A stretch of DNA of 64,000 nucleotides from Corydoras sp. C115. Lineage: Eukaryota; Chordata; Actinopteri; Siluriformes; Callichthyidae. A program made the position numbers and the translations under genes. The notes beneath the pieces were generated by a model that searched no databases, was not told the DNA's origin, and worked only from the letters and a program-made list of their open reading frames with translations. Every line of letters starts with the position of its first letter. Position 1 is the first letter of the stretch. Positions 56,349-64,000 of the stretch are shown one piece after another. The stretch covers positions 2,480,001 to 2,544,000 of the forward strand of contig JAFMOC010000023.1 in assembly GCA_019802505.1 (NCBI GenBank), in the 5' to 3' direction.

Positions 56349-56833
56349 CTATACATATAGTCGATTGGATTTGATCTTCCATCTTCTGGCACGAATCCGG
56401 AAAAAAAAGAACAGGAGCATGAGGAAGACACCGGAGAAGACATACAGTAGCACACACAGGCTCAAATCCACGTTGGAGAAACCCAGGCCGAGAAATGAAA
56501 CGCTAGGTTCTTTTTGGGTGTTGACGTTCTTTTCTTTATTTTCATCAGTTCTTCTCTGGTAATTAGGAGAATCTTGAGGTGATGGCTTTTGCTCTTTGGG
56601 ATCTTGGGATGGAGTGGATACCACTTTGCTTTCGGCTGCTGGGACGGGATCCAAGTGGACATCACTGGTGTATTTGGGAGAGATGTTGGCCGCGCCGTAG
56701 TGTTGCTTGAGAAAAGTCAGCACCGAGTTCTCATTCCAGACATGAAGCCCATCCCGTTCCTCGTGACATGTGGGACAAAGGTCTGGAGTGGGCCACTGTG
56801 TTTTAGGAAACATTGGGTCCTCACTCATTGTTC
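56349..56833 (-). CDS. qsox2: qsox2 last coding exon (CxxC, transmembrane anchor)
   Basis: 485 nt, acceptor CTGTATAG. Encodes TMSEDPMFPKTQWPTPDLCP with the third CPTC pair, a polar low-complexity linker, one transmembrane helix and the cytosolic tail FRIRARRWKIKSNRLYV. Confidence 0.94.
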
Positions 56834-59800
56834 CTATACAGAAAAAAAAATAATTATAATCCTTGAGACCTTACATCTTTATCAAATCACAATGCAGAGA
56901 TATATATAGGAAAGCTACATGGCGACTGCCACCACAAGTAATAGAAATAGTTGAAAATAAGAACAAACTAGGTAAATAAAATAAATATATAATAATATTA
57001 CAGGGTAAAATAAGCTATACAAATAAGACAAACTAAAAAAAAACCTTGTTCAAATAAAACTTTTAGTAATTAAAACCCATATAATTCAAACTAAAATGTT
57101 AAAGTGCACAGTATGCATCTATGTGCACAACTAAATGCAGTGCAAAGTGGTGTGAGATGTTCTAAAGAAGTGCAGTGTGCAGAAATGTATTTAATAAATT
57201 TAATCACTTTAAAATTGGATGTCATCAAAAATACTTCGCAAAATAATGTTTTAGTGTTATTATTTCATATGGCAACTTGAGTCTAAATCATGACAATCAT
57301 GCAGGGTGGCATGGTGGCGCCAAAAAACAATAAGGCACGAGAGGGTGTGCATCATTGTGAATAAAGCACAGGTAAGATGTGTTATTGGGCACGACGCATT
57401 ACAGAGTACAGTTACAACACATTCCCAGGAGAGGACACCAAACACAGCTAGGCATAAATTTGTAAACTTTTTGTGTGGGAATCTTGCAAAGCACTTCTGA
57501 TTTATTTTCTTACTGCTCCCATTTGACCAGCTCTAAGAATTTATGGTATAATAATAAAAAATAAACGTCATTATGACTACAAACAGCCTGTACTGACAAT
57601 TAACAACGGCATGAGTACACTTAATGACACGACACATTCAGGGATGTTTATAAATACAATGTTTAATTTTTTTTTAGTTATTCCTTTTGTTTCGTTTGGC
57701 ATGGTGGTGCAAAAAAGCAATAAGGGTGTGCATTATTAAGAATAAATCACGGGTAAGAGGTGTCATTAGGCACGACAGGTAGCGGGGTGCAGTTACACCT
57801 CTTTCTCAGGAGGGCACACCAAACGTGGAATTTATGCAAAGCACTTCTGATTCATTTTCTAATTGCTTCCATTTGACCAGTTCTAAGAATCCATGGTATA
57901 ATTAATAAAAATTATCATCATGACTACACATGGGCTGTACTGACAATCAACGACAGTATATGTACACTTAATGACATGTTTATGAACATGCTCTTTAGGT
58001 TTTTTTGTTTGTTTGTTTTGGTTGGCATGGTGGTGCAATAAGGCACAAGAGGACTTGCATTATTGTGAATAAATCACGGTTAAGAGGTGTTGTAGCTCAG
58101 TAGTTACGGTGTTGGGCTGTCAATCAGAAGGTTGTGGGTTCCAAACCCAGGTCCACTGAAATGTGGGTCCTTGAGCAAGACCCTTAACACTCCAGGGATC
58201 CTGTACCAACCCAGTGTTCTGATCCCAGCTAAAGTTGGGATACTTGTAAGTTTCTTTGGACAAAAGTGTCTGCTAAATGATTAAATATAAAAGTAATGTA
58301 ACTCTTTCCCAGGAGAGGACATGCAGACTCCAAACAAAATGACTCTAATTAAGAAATAAATTCAGGAACTTGCTGTGAAGAGGAAACACTAACTGCTGTG
58401 TTACTGTGATACACTAGTCTTCGTTGGTACTGTTTGGGGCTTGTTATGTTTTAGGATTTTCAGAAAACACTAGGGTTAGTTTTTAAGGGGAAACTAAAGA
58501 AAATACTTTCAAGTTCTCAGTACAGCACAATTTTGCTATGAGGACTATTGGAAAAGTGGTTTATATATATATTTTTAATTTCTGAAGTATAGATAGATGG
58601 GAGTCTGGACTACCTTTAATAAATGTGAGCTGGTTTAATTTTGTGGCTTCAGTGTGGCATGTTGGATAAGTTGGTTGTTCCCATCAGTTTATTTTGTTTA
58701 GGGCATGGTAGCTCAGTGGTTAAGGTGATGGACTATCAATCTAAAGGTTGTGGGTTCAAATCCCGGGTGCACTGAAGTTACTGTCCAATGTGGGTCCTTG
58801 AGCATGCCTTCAATTGGTCCAGGGATTCTGTGGCCAACCCTGTGTTTTGTCGCTTTGGATAAAAGTGTCTGCTAAACGAACAAATGTAAAAGTAACTGTA
58901 ACACCCAATTGAAGTGAACTTTGTATACTGTACTTAGACTTTCAGTCATCTGTTTATGATTAATTATTAATATTTGGATAGGGAACATGGTTCAAGTTCA
59001 AGTCATTTATTTATATAGCGTTTTTACAACAGTACATTGTCACAAAGCAGCTTTACAGAATGAAAAGCCTTTAAACCCCCAAAGAGCAAGCGGAAGCGCC
59101 AGTGGCAAGAAAAAAACTCCCTGTTATGTCGACATAGGCAGTAGTGAATTTTAAAGATTATGTCTTGATGCAAATTCTGTTCCTTCACTTCCACCAAGGA
59201 ATTAATGCTCTGGGAACCCAACAGAAACTAATATTATGTCAAAACTTTGCTTAAATTGATTGGTTTCGATGTGATGTTTAGAAAGGCCAGGAGATTCAGA
59301 CCCAGTAGGATGGCTCAAGATTTTAGCTGTGAAGATGGACTGTGAAGTGTTCTGTGAAGAACACTGTTCTGGAATTTATATTCCAACAACACTATCCTAA
59401 TGCTACAGTGGTTGTAACTCTTATCCGTCTTCAAACCACCAGAGGTAGAAGTGAGCACCTTATGTGACATCACCTCTTATTTCCACCTAGAGATGCATAG
59501 ATATTTGCATGAGATCTCATATTGACAATCGAAGTAATAAAGAACTTTGTAAGATCTTTATCAGCACATTCGTAAGGCTGTTTTCAGACAAGTGCATTTT
59601 AATTTTAAAATAGAATATTTACGGTTAAAAACAATCTGGATCCAGGTGCTTTTTTTAAAGTTCCATATTAGAATCAAGCTGAATTTAACATAAACTGCCT
59701 GGAAATGCACATTACATGGCCATTTATGTACTCTAAGCATGCACATGCCAGTTTAAACAGCAGGTGCTACTGTTGATTGATTAGTGACAAAATTTGCACG

Positions 59801-62579
59801 GACGGAACGAATCAAAGAAACAAACCCTGAATCACACTCTCCCAACTTGAGCCTGATGAATCTTGGCACTGTTGTTCTGGAGCATGTCAGAGCCGTCAGG
59901 AGGAAACGGTAAAGTTCATATCGTTTATGCAGCTACTCAGTAATGGAAATATAACATTGCACCTAGTGTGTTTAACATGATTCGCTCAAGTTTTATATTT
60001 TACTCCAATGGCCACAAACGAGTAAAATAGATTAAGCCAATATTACAGCACGTTGGTGAAGTCTGTACAAAGTTTTAATTACCGGTACTTTCCTTTAATA
60101 TACTAGTGATAAATTAAACCACATTACACCCGAGTGATTAAACTATTCCATTTAGAGTCTTATTAAATGTAGTATTTGGGTAAAAATACTGATACTCCGT
60201 TTCAGAGTTCCAATAAGAAGCAATGATGAAATATAAGTTTGACTGTAAAACAGAAGTGAACTATTAATACTATCGTATTTTGTTGCAGAATAATGAAGTT
60301 AAAAGGATAATGATAATATCCTGCTTGGTGGCTTAGTGTTCGCATGTTTGTCCAAGTCCAAACAAATTGCTCAATATAGGGTGTGCTTGTCTTGTCCTTG
60401 TAGAGGATTAAGCGGAAGATAATGGATGTATATGTGTATATATATATAAACAAAAAAAAAAAACAAACACACACATTTTTCCTCTTTTCTGGTCCAATAC
60501 TGAGGTGAGCAAACACTTGAATGTATTATACAAACAAAGACGCAGCATTTCAGTTCTTCTTACCTGCTAGTCTGGCATTAACCTGGTTATGTTTTTTCCA
60601 TAACCAAAGCACTGCCTCGTCTAGAGACTTAACCTGACTCATGGACTCCTTTGCCATCTCCTCAAAGTGCTTCCCACACTCGCGGCAGCCGAAGAAAGTC
60701 CCTATGTACTGTCGCATCGTTTGAAGAACAGCCAGCGGATCATCCTCCAGTGCTAGGAGCACACAATAAGAAATACCTGATGAGAACTCCAAGTGTTCTT
60801 GGAAAAAAAAAATAAAAAAAATGGCCAAGCACTACTAACTGGAAGTAAATCAATTTACTAAACTGATTTGGAAAAAAACTGGAAAATACAGTGCAGGGAC
60901 AAAGAAAGCATACCATCTGTGAATTCCATTACGCATCAGAACATAATAAAATAGATCTGATTGAAAGAAAAGGTTTTTAAATTATATCAATTAAGTAAAT
61001 AAGATGAAAAACAGCACATGACAAAATACACTATGCTATTACATAACAAAAATGTAACCAAAATACACAAGCAGTGTGGGTTAGATTATTTACGAGTGTA
61101 AAACATTCTTTTTTCAATCATGTTTAAAATAGAAGTAACAAAAATAATTATAAAAAAAAATATATATATATAAATAAATAAAATAAAAATAACATAAATC
61201 ACCCAATTTTAAAGACTATCATTATATCCTAATATGTGAAACCACAGGATTTAAAGAACGTACTTCCTTTTTTCCATGACTGTATATTGAAAGCACATGT
61301 GACCATCATAAAAGGAAATGCAGGTTTTTAGTCAAATAAAAATGAAAGTGTTTGGCGCTTCATACCAGTATTGGCGAGAGCATCTGGCCGGCTGGCAGCC
61401 TGCACAGTGAGCACATGGAAGAGGGTCCATAGGGAGCAGGGGTATCCTCTCAGTGCCACACTGCTACCCTGGCAGCCAAGCCACTGAACTCTGTCACTGA
61501 GATACAGCCCAGAGATCTGGAAAAAGAACAAAAAAGTCTTTAAAATAAAACATAATCTTACCAAATAATTCCAAATTTACAGAAGATTATATAGAAAGAT
61601 AAAAATTTCAAGTCTAACCCTCATCTTGTTGTTTGCAAGGTCAAGAATGGCATCGTACGGAATTTTCTCCAGTGGTAAACTAATAAGCCATTCCAGCAGG
61701 GTCTCCAGAAGCTTAACCACAGACTGACGTCCAGGAAACAGCTAAGAACAGAAAAATAGAGCCCTAAGAAAACTTGCAAACATACACTGAAAAAATATTT
61801 TGGCCTTTTTAAAATAGGTTTGTATTTTAAAATAACCAATTAAGAGAACAAAATAGACTAACAAAATTAAGAAAAACACATTATGATGAGCATGGAAGCG
61901 AATGAGGACCGGAAACAGGATTGCACTACAACAGGAATATAGTGTGTGTGTGTGTGTGTGTGGGTGAGTGTACAGATTGGAGCCCTGTCCTGGGTGTACC
62001 TACCCAATGCCTGAAACATTTTCCCTTGGATGGGCATGTGGAATGAGCAACCCTAGTAGAGGATTAAGAGGAAGATAATGGTGGATGGATTATAAAACTG
62101 GTAGTTCTGGTCCTTATAGCTGATTGGCTTAGCTGTTTGTCCAGCCGTGTCATAATTGTCAATAACACACACGTCTGAACACTTCACATTTGTATCAATG
62201 CGTGAAACACAATGCATTATTTTCCAGATGTTTTTTAATAAACCGTGTTGTGTAATGTCTTGCCCATGATTTATTTACAATAATACACGCACTCAACTGC
62301 CTTATTTCTTTAGTAATCTTTTGTCCTTGAACTGTGCAAATATTTTAAATATTCAAAGACTTAAAAGGTGCAATTGTAACTACAACTTTGAAACTCCAAA
62401 TGTAAGTTAGTGTAGAGAATAAAGACCAGTCCTGAATTGTGGGTCTTACCTTAGCCACCACCGTAACAAAATCTTTTAAGGTTTTCAGCTCTGCACCCTC
62501 CAAGGTCTTATGAGTTGCCAACTCAACTCTCAAAAGGTAATGCAAGCCTGACTCCAGGTCGACCATGTACACTTTGGAC
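56349..62579 (-). CDS. qsox2: qsox2, quiescin sulfhydryl oxidase 2, 3'-terminal five coding exons (5' part outside window)
   Basis: QSOX2 is a Golgi/secretory-pathway flavoprotein that oxidises protein thiols to disulfides, passing electrons through an Erv/ALR FAD domain to oxygen. Exons present: 62579-62450, 61741-61619, 61516-61366, 60752-60564, 56833-56349 (1078 nt, about 358 residues). The first two hold the helical region before Erv (VYMVDLESGLHYLLRVELAT; LEKIPYDAILDLANNKM). The third holds WLGCQGSS-RGYPCSLWTLFH, with the Cys pair and FAD-contact motif of the Erv domain. The fourth holds the Erv catalytic pair FFGCRECGKHFEEMA and LWLWKKHNQVN. The last has the C-terminal CPTC pair, a linker, one transmembrane helix (about 22 hydrophobic residues from SLCVLLYVFSG) and a basic tail. 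QSOX2 rather than QSOX1 is supported by the FSNVDLSLCV...RIRARRWK ending and by the neighbour nacc2, as at 9q34.3. Thioredoxin domains are beyond the right edge. Confidence 0.94.
57303..58380 (+). repeat. R5 tandem units in the last qsox2 intron, third unit split by SINE-B
   Basis: Units start at GGCATGGTGG: about 57306, 57698 and 58024. Each runs through GGGTGTGCAT-ATTGTGAATA, TCCCAGGAGAGGACA and CATTTGACCAG to ACACTTAATGACA. In the third, SINE-B (58085-58298) separates the GTTAAGAGGTGT part from CTCTTTCCCAGGAGAGGACA. Confidence 0.65.
58085..58298 (+). mobile_element. SINE-B, nearly full length
   Basis: TTGTAGCTCAGTAGTTACGG head, GTCCTTGAGCAAGACCCTTA, end TGTCTGCTAAATGATTAAAT. Confidence 0.82.
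58701..58895 (+). mobile_element. SINE-B, nearly full length
   Basis: GGCATGGTAGCTCAGTGGTT (A box), GGGTTCAAATCCCGGGTGCA (B box), end TCGCTTTGGATAAAAGTGTC. Confidence 0.85.
58985..59135 (-). repeat. R1 dispersed repeat fragment
   Basis: TTCAAGTCATTTATTTATAT, ACATTGTCACAAAGCAGCTT, CAGTGGCAAGAAAAAAACTC: reverse of R1. Confidence 0.7.
59136..60324. other. qsox2 intron, no recognised feature
   Basis: Unique intronic sequence between R1 and a SINE-A remnant. Confidence 0.45.
60325..60430 (+). mobile_element. SINE-A, heavily deleted
   Basis: GCTTGGTGGCTTAGTGTTCG head and AGAGGATTAAGCGGAAGATA tail with little between. Confidence 0.65.
60564..60752 (-). CDS. qsox2: qsox2 internal exon (Erv catalytic CxxC)
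   Basis: 189 nt, acceptor GTGCTCCTAG, donor GCAG|GTAAGA. Encodes ALEDDPLAVLQTMRQYIGTF, then FGCRECGKHFEEMAKESM with the redox CREC, then LWLWKKHNQVNARLA. Confidence 0.94.
61366..61516 (-). CDS. qsox2: qsox2 internal exon (Erv domain start)
   Basis: 151 nt, acceptor TTTCCAG, donor ACTG|GTATGA. Encodes ISGLYLSDRVQWLGCQGSS, RGYPCSLWTLFHVLTVQAAS and RPDALANT. Confidence 0.93.
61619..61741 (-). CDS. qsox2: qsox2 internal exon (pre-Erv helical region, 2)
   Basis: 123 nt, exactly 41 codons, acceptor GTTCTTAG, donor AGG|GTTAGA. Encodes LFPGRQSVVKLLETLLEW to ILDLANNKMR. Confidence 0.92.
61941..62090 (+). mobile_element. SINE-A 3' half
   Basis: Starts in a (GT)n tract, then AGATTGGAGCCCTGTCCTGG to GGATTAAGAGGAAGATAATG. 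In a qsox2 intron. Confidence 0.75.
62095..62290. repeat. R2 dispersed repeat
   Basis: GGTAGTTCTGGTCCTTATAG, TTTGTATCAATGCGTGAAAC and AATAAACCGTGTTGTGTAAT match R2 at 25905-26060. Confidence 0.6.
62450..62579 (-). CDS. qsox2: qsox2 internal exon (pre-Erv helical region, 1)
   Basis: 130 nt, acceptor TTCTCTTTTAG, donor AAG|GTAAGA. Encodes SKVYMVDLESGLHYLL to DFVTVVAK. Confidence 0.92.
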
Positions 62580-63031
62580 CTAAAAGAGAAAAAAAAAACA
62601 TCAATTATTCGTCAAAAGCAGCAAAAAAAAAAGAAAAAAATGTTTGAATAAGCTAAAATTATTGTAATGCATTTTTGAAAGTAAATTTAAATAGACTATT
62701 AGCTATAGCATGAGTTTTGATCAAAACCAAGTTTGACTGATCCCATTAGTACAGTACTACCAAACTTGCACTGGCTCCTGATTAGGTATTAAATTAAGTA
62801 CAATGTTATTTCATACATACAGAATACAAATGTGATCAAACACCACAGAATCTGTGTGAACTCATTGAGATGCAATGTGTATACTGCAACATGTTAGCTC
62901 CACTCACAATGTGCAAGTTTTAATCCCTAGTACAAGATCACCACTGATGAGTCTGGGCTGCTCTTGACAAAGTTCTTTGCAATTTTTGCACCATTTAGTT
63001 ATACTCTTCAAGTGAGTGGTGTCATAGTCTC
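62580..63031. other. qsox2 intron, no recognised feature
   Basis: AT-rich; no further upstream qsox2 exon found. Confidence 0.45.
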
Positions 63032-63033
63032 AT

Positions 63034-63375
63034 GGCGGCATGGTGGCTTAGTGGTTAGCACATTCGCTTTTCAGCACTAGGGATTTCAGGTTCGAATCCT
63101 AATCTGGGTGGAGTTTTCATGTTCTCCCCGTGCCTGCATGGGTTTCTTCTGGGTTCTCCTGTTTCCTTCACAGTCCAAAAAAACATGGATCAAGATAAAG
63201 TGAATGCTCCAAATTGCCCCATATAGAATGTGTTTGTGTGAGTCAGTGTTTGCCAAGCAAAAGATTGGCACCCTGTCCTGGGTGTATCTGCCCAGTGCCC
63301 AAAACATTCTGCCCTGGATGTGCATGGGGAACCACTTGTGACCCTAGTAGAACATTAAGCGGATGATGAATGGAG
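63034..63375 (+). mobile_element. SINE-A, full length
   Basis: GGCGGCATGGTGGCTTAGTG to GAACATTAAGCGGATGATGA. In qsox2 intronic DNA. Confidence 0.88.
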
Positions 63376-64000
63376 ATATTGTTATATGCACACACACGTA
63401 TATAGCACTCGCCCAGTAATTCCACATCTCGAAGTACAACTCTATGCTTTTATGCTTTTTCTCTTTTATAAGCAGATGACTAATGCATATTGAAGGTGTC
63501 TCATATGAAGATTTCTAGTCTGACTAGTTTGCATACTGTGCTTTTGTTCAATCTTAAGCCACTCTTGTTCTTCAGATAAGAATCTGGTTACATTCTAGAT
63601 GCAATGGTGGACTATTCATTCCAAGGTCCTGATAATGCAACTGCTCAGGGCTATTGTGCGACAGTTAATATTCACTGGTTTCATCTAATCGGAAAAAAGT
63701 CTATTTTATCTGCCTTTTTTCCCCGGTGTTTTGAAATTTAGCAGTACAGTCTGTGCATGCAAGTTTTTTTGGAAGGCTGTGTTGGTGTGTTGGCATCTAG
63801 CTTTTTCGCTGATTCATTAAAGTGTAGTCAGGTTTGGGCTGCCTTATTTTTGTATTTCATTACTCTCAGGATTTTGTCATGCTGTGTATTGGTTTATATT
63901 TTCTTGCCAAAGGCCTGAAAGCTTTGCCTCTTGGCCGCTTTTATTGTCCTATGGGTCTTGGCACTTGTAATCCTCAGTTGTTGGAGGTTTGGTAGTTGTT
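63376..64000. other. Right edge, no recognised feature
   Basis: Unique sequence, probably still a qsox2 intron on the - strand. Confidence 0.4.

Overview
This is a vertebrate, almost certainly teleost, nuclear DNA window. All genes are split by GT-AG introns. The intergenic and intronic DNA is AT-rich and full of fish-type tRNA-derived SINEs, Tc1/mariner remnants and long (CA)n/(TA)n microsatellites. The gene set (brd3, brd3os, edf1, plpp7, nacc2, qsox2) consists of genes that all map to human chromosome 9q34, so this is a conserved 9q34-like block. A catfish-like or other otophysan source is possible from the repeat style, but I cannot prove it.

Layout. Bases 1-6.2 kb: the last two coding exons and long 3' UTR of brd3 (BET bromodomain protein) on the + strand. 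9.9-11.7 kb: brd3os, an 81-residue conserved microprotein gene on the - strand, convergent with brd3. It ends in a CaaX-type C-terminus and is preceded by a 1.39 kb GA-rich array. 14.8-20.5 kb: edf1 (MBF1 coactivator), five coding exons on the - strand, complete, 147 aa. 23.2-29.6 kb: plpp7 (inactive phospholipid phosphatase 7), two coding exons on the - strand, 284 aa. 29.8-44.8 kb: a gene-poor stretch built mostly of repeats. 44.8-49.1 kb: nacc2 (BTB-BEN repressor), five coding exons on the - strand, 572 aa, reconstructed completely, including two short exons (106 and 98 nt). 56.3-62.6 kb: the five 3'-terminal coding exons of qsox2 (sulfhydryl oxidase) on the - strand; its 5' part lies beyond the right edge.

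The exon chains were checked by phase. edf1 sums to 444 nt, plpp7 to 855 nt and nacc2 to 1719 nt, all multiples of three with canonical splice sites. The genes do not form a functional unit; they are linked by conserved synteny only.

The main non-genic feature is one tRNA-derived SINE family (called SINE-A here), with about 50 full or partial copies in 64 kb. Many have 9-15 bp target-site duplications that I could read directly. These copies give a nested insertion history: SINE-A sits inside a hairpin element, inside a Tc1-like transposase remnant, inside an older dispersed repeat, and at the edf1 polyadenylation site. The most interesting points are the CaaX-ended brd3os microprotein with its in-frame GA array, a composite SINE-(TA)n-(TG)n-repeat unit present twice in inverted orientation around brd3os, a loss of the G-H pair from the degenerate phosphatase motif of plpp7, and a TA-flanked MITE inside a CTAC array in nacc2. 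I saw no operon, CRISPR array, rRNA or bona fide tRNA gene.
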